Position numbers and translations under genes: made by a program
Source: Phoronis australis
Lineage: Eukaryota > Phoronida > Phoronidae
Reading direction: 5' to 3'
Length of the DNA stretch: 43,860 nucleotides
Assembly (NCBI GenBank): GCA_002633005.1
Contig: NMRA01000618.1
Location: 182,232-226,091, forward strand
Notes under the pieces: model-generated
Told to the model about the DNA's origin: nothing
The model's input: the letters and a program-made list of their open reading frames with translations, nothing else
Database searches by the model: none
Shown: positions 1 through 11,705 of the stretch, piece by piece
How the letters are laid out: each line of letters starts with the position of its first letter
Numbering within the stretch: the first letter of the stretch is position 1

Positions 1-70
1 TATCCTGACTATGCTTTGATGTGCTATAGCACACATTGATCTTGCTTCTTTTAGGACCATCTGCTCTTGA
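1..70 (-). CDS. Protein kinase, coding exon 2 (partial, runs off the window)
   Basis: Seen: read on the minus strand from 70 down to 1, this gives 23 uninterrupted codons ending LKEARSMCAIAHQSIVRI. That is the kinase alpha-C helix and the start of beta-4, with the Glu that pairs with the VAVK Lys (E73 if numbered from the upstream ATG), then the usual H-x-x-IV-x-I. The exon is preceded by a good acceptor (tgttttccag, ending at 71). One nucleotide completes the codon split after exon 1, so the phases agree. Lys-to-Glu spacing across the junction is 18 residues, normal for kinases. The rest of the catalytic domain lies outside the window. Inference: a TKL-like or dual-specificity kinase; the subfamily cannot be decided from this. 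Confidence 0.7.
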
Positions 71-449
71 CTGGAAAACATTTAGAAAAAATAACGCTTT
101 ATTGGCACCAAGACGTACGATTTATATTTACACATCTCTTCATAATCTCAATTGTTTTGTCAGCAAACGACAGTAGCGAAATGAAATGTCATTTAGAATA
201 TCTGGCTCATAAACATAAAGGTATGGAGGCAAACAGATGGTGTACCAAAAATGGTGACTGTGAGCAAATTAAGTCTATATATTTGAAATATTCTTGACAG
301 ATATTAAATGGTCAATGCATGGCGAAAATGTTTTTAAACCACCTCAAATGTCAAAATACCGTGTTTACAAAAAACAGTCAGTTGTCATGACTCAGGGAAA
401 GTCAAATTAAAATACAATTTGGTAAAAGGTGTGACCAGGGAATACCCAC

Positions 450-643
450 CTATCAGGAGACTTGCGCTTAGAAATCACTTTGACAGCCACATCCATTCCC
501 CTGTAGTGACCTCAGTGGACAGCGGCGAAACCACCGGCCCCGAGGATGTCTTTTGCCATAGACACATCTGCTAGGTTTATCTTTTTGCATTTGACATTAT
601 TTCGAATGGTACTCAGACACTCCCTCTCATCATCAGACGCCAT
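450..643 (-). pseudogene. Protein kinase, first coding exon with in-frame TGA in the glycine-rich loop
   Basis: Seen: an ATG at 643-641 in a strong start context (aacaccATGG) opens 64 codons plus 2 nt, ending at a GTGGGT donor (449-444). Codons 35-42 read GAGGFAAV, the nucleotide-binding loop; codons 52-55 read VAVK, with K55 as the ATP-binding lysine. Codon 44 (514-512), between loop and beta-2, is TGA. An acceptor-like cccgcag ends at 663, so a 5' UTR intron is likely. Intron 1 (449-71) is 379 bp. Known: TKL-type kinases have a charged residue at this place followed by G-x-Y/F-x-G. Inference: one CGA-to-TGA change would explain the stop. The copy is therefore a pseudogene, a null allele or a base error. 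Outside this codon the frame and splice sites look constrained, so the damage would be recent. Confidence 0.65.
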
Positions 644-662
644 GGTGTTCATCCAATGTAGA

Positions 663-2892
663 CTGCGGGAAATCATGAAATATTGTCACTTTCCTATGAT
701 TGTATCGTACAGGAACTCATTGATGTGTGTGACCATTTGTTATACGGTTTAACTTTACTCTCTGCTTAAAGCGTTTAAAGTGCTTAAAGATGCATTTGCA
801 TGTTCCTGACTACGCTCAAATGTATAGCATGACGCAGACGACACACAACGCTATTTTAACACAATCTACGCTAAACAAAGCGTAGCTGTATTCATTGTCA
901 TCTTCTCAATGTGAAAACAAAAATTGTTTAAGTGGACATTGTATTTCTAAAGTTGGTCATGTCAAGAATAGGTTACAGTTGGTTTATGGCCATGTCACCA
1001 ATGAAAACTCTTGCCGTTCCGTCAGTGACGTGAAGACTTCATACAGCGTGTATTTTGTTGCTTTGGCTTAGCTTCAGTGATAGGTAAGATAATGCAAATT
1101 GTGTGCTCTTTGTTGAGCATCAGTCAAAGGGTAATTCCTGTTACGAAGCACGGCTCATTGCATGTTGAATGACAGATTAGACCCTTTGTCCTTCAACAGG
1201 TTTATCTAGTTATCGAAAATAATTACGTACAGCAATAACAAGATAAAAATAATATGGCTTCTGATTTCGCCAGGGAGCTGCATAGTGAAATACAGCGCAC
1301 GCAGAACGAGAAAATGAGTTGAGTAAAACTCCTGTGTACCGGTACGAGATAGGCCACGCATTAAATATGCGATGTTTTTCAAATCAATCGCGTGAAATTT
1401 TGCTTTCATTAAAGCCCGCGGTTCCTTCAAAAGTTGGAAATCTTTGGCAATGAGTGAAGGTTACGGCCATAGTGTTTATTGGCCCACCTGCGTATCAAGT
1501 CTAGTGAATCTCAAGTTCATCCTTGTGGATGAAAAAAAAAACGGTACAGTTGATTCTTATCATGACCTTAGCTTTCCGGCTCAAACTGTCCCGCGTGACA
1601 TATCCCCACGTGAGATCCAAATATATCTCAGGTTAACTACAGGAAATAGTTGCGGAACTGCCTTGCGTCAAGAAAAAAATTGCCAAAACCTCGTGTTTTA
1701 GAGAAAATACACTGTAATATCTCACATAATGTCGCGAATTTTTGCTTTTCTCGAGGTCCTAGCTTTACTAAAAGTTACCAATTCATTAATATGACATACA
1801 CACAAATATTATGCTATAAAAGTCAGCCTGGAAACTGCAGTTAGTATTATGTCGGGGCTTTAGACAATGGACACACAATAATAAATAGGAATATTACACA
1901 AGAGTAAGAGAAAAGAGAAAAGTGACATTGACTTACTGTACAATACATCAATACAACAGCAGACTATTACATGTATAAACAAATGGTGCGACAGATTGAA
2001 GCAGAACAAGTTTGCTGTAGTTTCTGCCCTGGATTTACTTGAACAATGAATGAGGATATTGGCTTTGTCTAGCATACATTAAGTGTAGGGAACACATCAG
2101 AGTTAATTTCTATGCTCTGGAGGAGTTCCCGCCTGTCGTTGTTGAAAATCAATTGGACAGTCCAACAGACAGTGCATTTTCGTCTGAACTTGCCAACAAG
2201 TGTTTCTCTCCATGCTTTTATCTACATGTTATTTGCACTTTTGGTGGAATGTTCAACACGACATTACCGGTTACGCTATTACATAGCCTCTGACGTCACT
2301 CATGACTACGAAAACATATGTTTCTTACTTTTTGCTTATGAGTCATCGGGAAATTCGAGCGCCTGTGCTTCGGAGCAGCAAAATTTGTTCTGAAATTCAG
2401 ATTGATGTAATCAAAAATCTACGAAACTTATAATGAAGGAACAACAGGTTCGATCATTTGTTGTGAGGTGTACGCAACCTCGTGAAAGAACTGCGGTTGG
2501 TTGGGTGAAAAAAGAAACTGGCCAACAGGTGACGCAATATTTCATGGCGCCGAAAGCCGACGCAAAAGATCGCTCCACAAATTTAGCAGCAGGATAATGG
2601 TAGAAAGCAAATTTTTCAAATCCAGTGAATCATTTAATTTACTCAAGGAACTGTGTAGTCTTTAACGACACTAATTTTGTATCAGATTTTATCTGGTCAT
2701 TTTTTACCCACATCGGCGCATAGCTGTAAATTTAGTACACAGGCATCGGCTCAAAACTATTACGTACATAGCTTTGCACCAGACCTGTGTCAGTAACGCT
2801 TGGACGTACGCTAGGATCAAGCTAATATCTAGCTAAAGTCGCGTGTTCTCACTTAAAATATACGGCGATATCACCCGTAATCTCTCAAATTC
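663..2892. other. No gene recognised
   Basis: Open frames here are short (under 95 codons) and resemble nothing I know. The stretch at 1686-1770 and that at 2838-2925 look like diverged copies of one ~88-bp sequence, with shared gcttttt/gcttttc and ggtcctagc-ttact blocks. A small inverted repeat lies at 2790-2804 and 2907-2921 (14 of 15 bases match). Confidence 0.4.
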
Positions 2893-3789
2893 TTGCTTTT
2901 TAGCGGTCCTAGCGTTACTGAACGGGATGCAGGGCTAGCTGTTACATAGAAGAAAGTTGGAAGGAGCTCAGATTCGCTTGGACTGAGACGCAAAACTAAG
3001 CTCGTACAACGGCAGTAACAGTAGCAGTAATAAGCCCTACGGTCAAACTATTTACATAGCATTGTAGTGACTTGTAGTCAGGTGGTCACGACATTGTTGC
3101 CAAACAATGTATGTTTATTCGGAGTAAAGCACTGTTAAACCACGCAAAAAGTTTTTTACTGTTGAACCCGTGAGGTAGCTTTCAATCTTGCGGCTACTCA
3201 GTGTAGACCAATCTCAAAAGGCACACGGACGAAGTGGTTCTGCTACTGATCCGGCGTAGTGTAGCCAGAAATCCAATGTTTCTACGCTAGTGGCGTCAGT
3301 GTACCGGTTTAGAAATTATCTTTATTCGCGAGTGTGTGCCAACGGATTGCGGCCACGATGCCTGTTGACTTATCTATACGTCCGGTCTACTGACTTAGGA
3401 GGAACAATTTATGCTGGTTGGGACTTGAGATGTAGCCCAATGATTCACAGCTTCCATAATCACTTGTTAATTAAATCAAATAGAACTACATACCTGGCGA
3501 AACAACTGTAGACGACATCATCGGCGTTGACTTATGACTGACGGCAACAAATTGGGTTTTCCCGTGTCCGGGGAAATGCCTCAATATTACCTCAAAGGTC
3601 AGGTCACATGTCCTCCCATTTGCGTCACCAAACGGACACTTCCGTAGTCGCGAGCGCAGAAAAAAAGAGACACTCAGAACCGCGGTTTGTCCCCTTCACA
3701 GACTTTCTATGTTGCCGCTTTCAGTAACGTCACAGTGGAAACCCGTCCTGAGTTCAGTAACGCTAGTACTGTACCTCGCTAAAAAGCAA
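2893..3789. mobile_element. Candidate ~0.9-kb element with terminal inverted repeats
   Basis: Seen: TTGCTTTTTAGCG at 2893-2905 recurs as its exact reverse complement at 3777-3789. Just inside, CTAGCGTTACTGA (2909-2921) recurs inverted at 3754-3766. The two ends therefore share two perfect 13-mers in the same order. No transposase frame lies between them; the 73-codon frame at 3290 is unrecognised. No clear target-site duplication is visible at the edges. Inference: a non-autonomous DNA element or two independent repeat fragments in opposite orientation. Confidence 0.4.
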
Positions 3790-4511
3790 TACTTCACTCG
3801 AGATTACTGTACTCAAGAGTTTATAGTTACCTTTGACCTCCAACTTATGACCTAAATACGTCACAGCGTAACAAGTTGCGTCAACTTCTGGAAGGCGCTC
3901 AAATGCAGCATAATAACATGGGTGACTGTAATGTCAGTGTGTCCTCTGGTGCTTACAAAATACTTTGTTTTGCTTGCCTAAAGATAAGGAGAGGTAATTG
4001 TATATTCATTATGTATTCCATGCTACTATTGGCAAGTGCTGATCGGAGAACAGGAGTCATTACTGCAGTAGAATAATTATAGTAGCAGGCCTACCTATTT
4101 AGGGATAGTTACTATACTATAGTAGTTGACAATACTGAGGCCCACAGCACGGGCGTATGAGACTCATTCGGTAGTGGCTGCACATCTTCTGCCAGGAATG
4201 TAGCATAATTGTGGTGGAGTTGTATCAGCTGTGTTTGGTTAAAGAAGACTAGTCTGTGTGCATTGTCTACAGTACAGGTTATAAGGTCAGACCCAGTGTG
4301 CTGGTCAGCTGGCCTTGTTTACTGTGTCAAAACTGGGGTGAGATAGCACTTACATGGCCAGGTTTAGAGTAAAATGTTTGCAAGCTTTCACAATCTAATG
4401 ACGTTGTTTGTTGGCGTGTAGGCTATTTCTCAGTGTATGGTTCAATTTTAGGTGTGCGAGTTGGGTGCAGAATATGCACAGATAAGACCTAGCAGGGAAA
4501 TCCTTAGAAGA
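3790..4511. other. No gene recognised
   Basis: Only short open frames; no domain, RNA gene or long repeat seen. Confidence 0.4.
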
Positions 4512-4790
4512 CATGACGGGGATATCCCGTTGCTCCCAACTTGTTCGATTGTATAGCCCAACAACAAGTTGGGAAGTTTACCCTCCCCCCGTAGCCAATT
4601 AAATCCATTCTGGTGTTGATGGTTGGAGTGCCTGCGCTCTTTTGTTTGATAATTGCTCTAATCTCCGATCAGATCGTATCTAGCCTGACTGGGGTGGGGT
4701 GATAAAAAAACTTAACTTAAGCCAGATATTATCGCACGTTCAGCACCCCTCACGTCTGGAAGAGTTACTGAACGACAGGACGCTGTAATG
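4512..4790 (+). repeat. 279-bp dispersed repeat, copy 1
   Basis: Seen: aligns end to end with 16319-16591 in the same orientation, roughly 90% identical by eye, with small indels. It contains a perfect 11-bp inverted repeat (4535-4545 CCCAACTTGTT with 4563-4573), one base off in copy 2. No coding capacity. The edges are sharp: nothing outside 4512 or 4790 aligns. Inference: a short interspersed element or MITE. No terminal inverted repeats or poly-A tail identify its class. Confidence 0.75.
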
Positions 4791-5094
4791 GCTACATAAC
4801 CTGCGATTGTGTAAATCGCCATATCCAAGAGGAACAATTCACTTATCAACTAAAATAAGAAACTGTTGATTTAGTATAAACAATCTGTTTTGATGTGTTA
4901 ATATCAAGTTCCCAAGCATTACCCTGCATCATCACAGGATACGCGTGCCTCAGGCTATCTTACTGAAGAGTACATTGTATGTACCCTAAACAGGGATTAT
5001 TGAGTCAACTTCTTTCTTAGAACAGTAAACAAACCTTATTCTTTGATACATTCTGCTGCACCCACACAGCTTGTTTCCCATGCCCGAATCCAGG

Positions 5095-5282
5095 GGGCTC
5101 TGGAGCTCGAACGAGCTCCCCCTCTTTGGCGTAGTGGACAAAACGTTTTGACCCAGAGAAACAAAAACTCCAAAAAGTTGAACACGAGACAAAAGTCCAC
5201 TTCCACCAATATTTTCTTAGTCATAGGTACACATTCTCAAAAATTCGAGGCCCCCATGTTTTAGGCTGGGTGAGCGTGCATG
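5095..5282 (+). repeat. Dispersed repeat, copy 1 (paired with 41770-41963)
   Basis: Seen: the left part (gagctccccctctttggcgt) and the right part (caaaaattcgaggcccccat then ttttaggctgggt) match 41770-41963 in the same order, with a diverged middle. Inference: two old copies of one short element. The overlapping open frames on both strands here are not genes. Confidence 0.5.
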
Positions 5283-7261
5283 TACTTGCTATACTCCACA
5301 ACCTATCAGAATGTGTGTCATTCATACTAACTTCTTGTGGAAATTGGTCTCATTTTTGTCTGGCAAAACTCTGATTGAAGTATAATTTCTAAGGGGCATG
5401 TCTATATGACATCAGAGTTGCTGTACTATTGTATTAGTCCTGGTGAAGACCCAAGCAGAGCGTGTTTAAATTGCAAAACTTAAAATTATGGGCTCCCGTG
5501 AACCTGTTAAACTATATATTTTTTGATAACTTTGGGGATTAGCATTTACCCTGAGATACACTTTGAGGTTATGCCCAAGGAGTTGTATTGATACCATTGT
5601 CTTCATATGAAATGGCCAATAGTCATATAACATTGATTGATTAGTCTGAAGTAGACTAATTATATGCAATATAAGTGGGAAAAGTTTTCTTGGTAACATT
5701 TTCATTGTACCGGATGGTGGTGTATGTTCCCTCGAATCACATACATTATCCCTGACAACTATTGGTATGTTGGCAAAATCAAATTTATTGTTTTTAATAT
5801 TGCAGCTATTCCAGAACATTAGTACCGTAGAAGTGCTAGGTCTCTTAGCAGAGATATCTGTATTGACATGTATTGTATAATGTATTTTAAACATGGAATG
5901 TTGTTTTCATACAATCAATGAATTGTGTGTTAAAATTACAATGCTTTTAATGTCTTTTGAGCTGATGTGTTACAAAGTTAGAATAAAAATGATATTGATC
6001 CACATGCTCTTATTTATTATTACTCTACTTTTGTTTATGTAGTGAGTATTATTTATTATTCATATTTATTTTATTCCGTGTCTTTCAGCTACAAGAACTA
6101 TGATATAAATATTAAGTAATATATGATAAAATATTATGCTAAAATATTTTATAAATTATTGTTGTATATACTTGATTCTGTAGCTATATTTAGAAAACCA
6201 TGTGGAAAATGTCATGCTATTGAATTCAGGCAGTTGCTTTCATACCAGTCTTAGCGCTGGCAAAGTCTTTACAGTTAAATATTATAATAATCAAATATTA
6301 TCATAATTGCATAAACTTCCACGTAAATACAAATGATGTTTCCTCAAGATTGATATATAGCTATGCTTACAAAGGGATCTGAAAAATTTTGTTATTCATT
6401 TGAACGGCATTTGCTTTCATTCTAGTTTTATCGTATCAACAATTATCGTATTGGCCATAACATCATCAAAAATTTATGTTTTTCTCAAGTAAATTATAAA
6501 TATAATTCATCAAAACTGGATTTATGTCTAAAAAAACTGGGTTTTATTCAAATAAGTTACAATCTTCACCTGGTTTTAGGGTCTCCGAATACAACTTGGA
6601 CTCCAGCTAATAGGTGGCGATGTTCCAAAATGTGTGACTAGGCAAATTACACTAGGACGGCCATCTTGAGATATAGTATCTTTGCTGTACGAGAGATATT
6701 GCCGTGTATTTTAAATAAGAACACGTGGCTGGATCTAAGCAAGGTCCTAGAATAGGTCCTACACTACTGAACTCTACCCTGGTTATGCGTACTCCACGTT
6801 GACCGTGATTCATCTTATAACTATCTGCGCAGTCTATCTCAAAATTGACAACATATTTGTCTTAACCGGGGACTTCATTTGAACACATGAGAACTTGAAT
6901 GGATATTAAAATGCATGTTAAGCCAACAAAATACCTAGAGCAACTCAAGCAGGCTGTCCTTTGACCAGGCAACCAACTCACTACGAGGGCATTAGGAGTT
7001 ACCTAGTGGGACTTTAGTAACTGACGTACGGTATCATCAACATCGTCTCCTTCGAAGTATACAACATGAGTTGTTATTGCTTTCCGCGTATTTCTTTTGA
7101 TGACTTAGAGAAGGCGGAATTTTGGTACTACAATTCTAGAAGCCAAATGCAATTCTTTGGTTCCATCTGGGACCTTTCCAAAGGGGCAACTATTGTATTT
7201 TATTATTTTTGGTACCATTGCTGTAGTTGTGGCAGAAAACTTTATTGCAGTTAGAGCAAAT
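5283..7261. other. AT-rich stretch, no gene recognised
   Basis: Very AT-rich between about 5930 and 6550, with many short A/T runs. The 142-codon minus-strand frame at 5466-5894 has no recognisable domain and no start or splice support. Confidence 0.4.
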
Positions 7262-7381
7262 GTATCGAGGATTTTTTTAAAAAGGCAGAGACCAATTCAA
7301 CAACTTGGAAATTCTTGATTTGATATCACTAAAATCAAAGAAAAAGGGGGTCCAGACCCCTTTGACGTCCCTGGACCCCCT
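7262..7381 (-). repeat. Dispersed repeat, inverted relative to 32505-32612
   Basis: Seen: the reverse complement of this stretch matches 32505-32612. Shared in order are a ggggtc/caaa-gggtc block, cttttctttgattttagtga against ttttcccttgattttattga, and a ttttttaaaaa block. Identity is about 75% by eye. No coding capacity. Confidence 0.5.
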
Positions 7382-8105
7382 ATGAATAACGAAATTCCGT
7401 CCATTTACTTGGGACTCTGTTGAGAGACCTCAGTACAAACGTACTTCCCGTTCTTCCGGTACTGTCCCATTTTCCTTCAAGTTTTAACATTGTTTTAGCC
7501 GTTGTGCCCAACATATCGTCTTCACAGCTAACATATACCTGCTACTCAGGTTAGGTCAAAGTTCGTGACAACCGTGTCGCGTAGTTTTATTTTTGTAGCT
7601 GTGTTAATTTGTTCTATTTTGTTCTAAGCGTCATGGCTTCATGCTGGGAAATCTATTTGGGGGGCTATTTATGAGAGGGCTCTATATTGCGTGTAGGCAC
7701 GGAGTGAAGGCAACGTTATTATTTATTTGTGTGATCTGTTTGCTCAGTGCGGGTCTTCCGACAAGTCCAAGACACATACTGTACTATAGAGACAAGCCAC
7801 TTTATGGAAATGTAGTAATCCTTGAATTTCATTCTACATGTTTTTCTATTAGAACCGGATGGGCAATGTTTCTCAGTGTTTTTATAGTCTCATCATCAAA
7901 ATTACTGGGAGAATAAGCCTTACCACGGGGATCAGTTTTCATGTGTTTTCTACACTGTGTGACATCATATTTCACATTGATGGTGTACTCTGTGAAATCT
8001 GTGATGTGCTCGTGGGGGTGCTTGTAATGCTTTTGTTCTGTTTTGTGTGTATGTGGTGTGAATGAGCCAGGATTGTACCATTATTATTTGATTGTCATTT
8101 GATAT
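7382..8105. other. No gene recognised; possible 5' leader of the LINE
   Basis: Two overlapping short frames (7641-7916, 7859-8065) have no recognisable features. Because the LINE endonuclease begins just downstream, part of this may be LINE 5' sequence; nothing in it proves that. Confidence 0.3.
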
Positions 8106-8504
8106 ATGTGCATAACCGTTATAATGGTGACAGGTGAACTTAAAGTAACCCCATTGAACTGCAAAGGGCCGAGTCTCGATGAAAAACGAAAGGATGTTTT
8201 CAATTATTTAGGAGAAAAACAGTACTCCATTTATTGCCTACAGGACACATACTATACTAAAAGGGAAGAAAACAAAATGAGATCAATGTGGGGATATGAA
8301 TGTTTTTTTTTCAATTCAAATACCTCAAAATCCCATGGAGTGGCGATCCTCTTTAACAACACTTTTAAATATATATTATATAACATTAGGCAAGAATTCA
8401 ATGGTAATAAAGTAATTTTGGATATTACTATTAATGAGACAAGAATAACGTTTATTCATACGTATTTTCCAAATAGAAACTCGCCGACTTTTTTGAAAAA
8501 ATAA
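8106..8504 (+). pseudogene. LINE APE endonuclease, N-terminal fragment
   Basis: A 132-codon open piece of the LINE above. It carries the N-terminal half of the apurinic-endonuclease fold: the Asn-containing LNCKG strand, the acidic LQDTY motif, the WGY segment and GVAILFNN. It ends at a stop just after PNRNSPTFLKK. The downstream catalytic Asp/Asn motif (GDFN) lies in another frame, past a second stop. The first codons before LKVTPLN do not resemble the family and are probably not original. Confidence 0.75.
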
Positions 8505-9610
8505 AACCAGATATTCAAGATATAGGAAATTTCTCTGTTATTTAAACTGGCGATTTTAATCTTGCTCTCGATCAGTCTAAGGAGACGCTTAATTACCGAC
8601 AGGTTAATAATCCGAAGTCACGGATTAATTTGATGGAGATTTGTACAGAATTGACTGTTGCTGATTTGTGGCGGGAACTAAACCCCAATAGAAAAGATTA
8701 CACTTGGGGAGCTGGAAGTTAACGATCCAGACTTACTTTTTCTAATTTATGAAAACCTTTTAGCCGATATTTAAGGCCGCAAAATAGAATTCGGTCACCG
8801 GTCCGATCATTCAATGGTAACGGATTTTTTAAAGCTATGCTTCCAGGAGAAGGAAATTAGTTTGGAAGTTTAATAACTCCCCCTCTCTGAGTATATTGCT
8901 GCAGTCAAGGATACTATTGAATTAGTTAAACAACAGTAAATGACTGACGACACTCAGACAGTTGATAGTACATTCAGATTTACAATCATTTGTCTATAAA
9001 TGATTGTTGTTGATGGAGATTCGCGGCAAAACAATTTCCTTTGCTATTCACTTAAAAAAGCGATAAAGCTGAACAGCAACTTATCAAAGAAATAAGCTTG
9101 TTGGTAAAAAGTCTAAGCCTCGATAGGGAGGTACTGGAACAAAAAAATAATCTACTTGCCGAGCTAAGGCAAAATAAGTTAAGAGGTCTTATGACTAGGT
9201 CGAGGGCAAGATTGATTGAAGAGGGTGAAAAAAATTCCAAATATTAGCTTCACATGAAAAATAGGCATGACACAAGTAAGTCTATGCCTTTTTGTGGAAA
9301 TCTGAAAATACAAAAACCAATAGTGAAGACTTTATTCAGGAAACCAAACTTTTTATAAAAATCAATACAAATATACATGTAGACATTCTAAAAATACAGC
9401 TTTAGAGACTCTTTTTGATAAAGTGTGTCGCCAAACTGAATGAGACAGAAAAAGAAAAATTAAAAGTTCTTCTTACATATGAAGAAGTCACAAAATGCTT
9501 GAAAAAAATTGAAGAACAACAAGAGCCCAGGCTCTGATGGTTCTTTAGTGGATTTCTTATTTTTTTTGGGCTGACATTGGACATCTATCGAGATTCACCA
9601 ACCAGCCTTA
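8106..9610 (+). mobile_element. Decayed L1/Tx1-like non-LTR retrotransposon, endonuclease to start of RT
   Basis: Seen, in changing frames along the plus strand: an APE endonuclease start (LNCKG near 8155, LQDTY near 8245); GDFNLALD near 8550; NNPKSR and WRELNP between 8605 and 8690; YTWGAG near 8700; SDHSMV near 8805; KFNNS near 8870; RSRARLIEEGEKNSK near 9200; and NNKSPGSDG near 9520. Known: this order is that of L1/Tx1-type ORF2, where the last motif opens the reverse transcriptase. The match stops near 9600, just after DIGHL. The RT core and 3' end are therefore missing. That is unusual, because LINEs normally lose the 5' end, so a later deletion or insertion removed the 3' part. Many stops and frameshifts make it non-functional. 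Confidence 0.8.
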
Positions 9611-10254
9611 AGTTGAGGATTCTAAAATGACTTGCACGTGATTTAAATTGGTAACGGAAACTGAATCTTATCACTTAGTGGAATGTCGTGAAACCGTGTT
9701 ACGTGATTTAAAGATGTAATTCGGAATACTCGTAGGTCATTTACAATCTTGCAAAGTTCAAATAAGTATCAGTGCGTGCTTCTTATTTCCTGTTTTCTAT
9801 CAGTACATAAAATGTCCCTCACTGAAAAAGGAACGATGCCTCCATTTTTCCATAACCACCACGTTATACGTACTGTGTCAATTTAGTGAGTGCAGCGGTT
9901 TGCTGATGCCTGGAGCGATTTTGTATTGGATGCCCTCTCTCGACCGATACTGAAATGCGTGGACACCTGCACTAACAAAATTTAAAAAAAAATGAAAAAT
10001 AAATCGAAACTTCACTCCGTTTAACTTAAAACTAGTCACATATAAAAAAACGCTATTCGCACTGACTGGATGCTCCCAGATGTGGATGCCCAGGGCCGTC
10101 GCCTCGTCGCCCCACACCCCTCCCTCTCCCTTCTGCACGCCGCGCCATCGTAAGACAATGTGTTATTGAAAAATACCTCAATTTCTGGGGTCATAAGGGT
10201 ATTCTGGGCTCTATATGGGTTTTAAGGTTACATATATTTAAAACCCTAGAGAAA
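9611..10254. other. No gene recognised
   Basis: A GC-rich patch at 10080-10150 contrasts with its AT-rich surroundings, but neither strand gives a recognisable protein there. Confidence 0.35.
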
Positions 10255-10345
10255 GGGACACATATGGCTAAGTTCGGAACATCATATGTCAAAAAATTGT
10301 ACATAAAATGCATATGAAACTTTGAGAATCAGAAACTATGCTTCA
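10255..10345 (+). repeat. Dispersed repeat, copy 1 (paired with 20035-20125)
   Basis: Seen: atatggc-aa-ttcggaacat, then catatgaaactttgag, matches 20035-20125 in the same orientation with a few indels. The second copy lies in ENPP intron 1. Short, non-coding, class unknown. Confidence 0.55.
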
Positions 10346-10774
10346 AGCACAAATGGTAAGTTGTTAGAAATTCATTTAATTGCTCGTCTTTGCACGACGG
10401 GATATCAAGAATGTGACTGAAAAATGTTTAAGTTGCTTAAACCCTAATGAAATGATAGAATGGAGATATCTTCTTGAACACACACGTGCGTATCAAATGA
10501 AATTATCCTATGTTGATGATACCACTTTATCCCAAATGTTTGCTAAATTTTAGACACGGCCGCATGTCCCCAATGATAAATGTCGAGCATTGTATGGTGC
10601 TGACACTTGGATTACCTCAAAAATCCAATTATGTTGTTCAAACATCAGAATTGATGTGAAGCTGCATACAAGTTGTGAAAGTCACGTTTCTTGAACAATT
10701 TGCATAATTCAGAAACCTAACGACCAGTTCTTGTCACGAGTTATTCAAATGTTATTCCAAACTTTTAACGTATC
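10346..10774. other. No gene; may include LINE 3' region
   Basis: Lies immediately 3' (in minus-strand sense) of the LINE fragment below. The first ~100 bp still translate to a LINE-like tail with stops; the rest shows nothing recognisable. Confidence 0.3.
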
Positions 10775-11705
10775 TTATCTTCTGAAATCTGCAAAGTTCG
10801 GTATTTGAAGTGAAACATTATTAAACACAATAGAACTCCGTGAGTTATGAAGAGAACAACCAAACACAAAATGTAGCTCATCCTCCACAGAACCAGAATC
10901 ACAACACAAGCAAAGTCTTTCACTTACAGGAGTGTTTAAATAACGACCAGTTTCCAAGTGCAATGGGAGATTTTCTGCTCTAAGCTGAGACAGAAGAGAT
11001 CGATCGGAACGAGATAAATTAATCTTTACATACGGCTCAGTTGAAAAATCGTGCTTAAATAAAATGTAGGTTCTTAACTTGGGTTTTGTTACAATAGACT
11101 CGGCCCAAACATGTTTCGAGTATTCAAATAGTTTGTTTCGAGCATCTACTATGTCACAAGTAGTCGAATTTTGAAAACAGGATTGCATGCCAGTTGTGTT
11201 AAACAAATTTTTGATTCCGTCTATCCAACCCTTTCTACCAACAGAGTAGTCCCATACAAATACCTTCTTCAGTAACCTATCACCACCTGTGGTTCCTAGT
11301 CTGTTCCAAAGAAGCAGCATATTCAGTTAAAATCTATTTCCGGTGGAGCCCCACCCCATATCACCACTAGTATGAGTGGCTGTAAATCGGTTGACCCTTA
11401 AATAAAAACGCATAGCTCTGTTTTGAATATTTTCACGGTTACCAGAATTTTTGTAACCCCAAACAGGTGACCCGTAATCCAAAATTGGTGCCAAACACGA
11501 TATAAATAATGTTTTAAACGTTTCGAATACTAGATTCTTGTTATCACGGAATGTTGAGCATATCTTCCCTAACGTTGAACCAGAAGCTTCGGATAACGTA
11601 TTCAAATTTTCTTTGAAGTCAAGGTGTTGATCCAGAATACAGCCCAAATATTTGTACGGGGATTTACAACTGATGACACTGTTCAAAATAAATTCAAAAT
11701 TGCTA
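10775..11705 (-). pseudogene. LINE reverse transcriptase, C-terminal part with one in-frame stop
   Basis: Seen: one minus-strand frame runs about 310 codons, interrupted only by TAA at 11329-11327. From the N-terminal side it shows YKYLGCILDQHLDF, LFISCLAPILDYGSPVWG, NRAMRFYL and GDMGWG. After the stop come LLLWNRL, KVFVWDY and CLCCDSGSVEDELHFVFGC, a Cys/His motif. Known: KYLG, the APILDYGS-VWG block and the CxxC-H-C tail mark the end of the RT and the C-terminal region of CR1/Rex/Jockey-type LINEs. The catalytic RT core would lie above 11705 but is not seen, so the copy is 5'-truncated as LINEs usually are. It is unrelated to the L1-like copy at 8106 and lies in the opposite orientation. Confidence 0.75.

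Noticed and set aside
5466-5894. 142-codon minus-strand frame
   Set aside because: AT-rich, no recognisable motif, no splice or start support; kept only as part of an unassigned stretch.
10070-10150. GC-rich patch with a minus-strand frame (GDEATALGIHIWEHPVS)
   Set aside because: No splice borders or similarity that I recognise.
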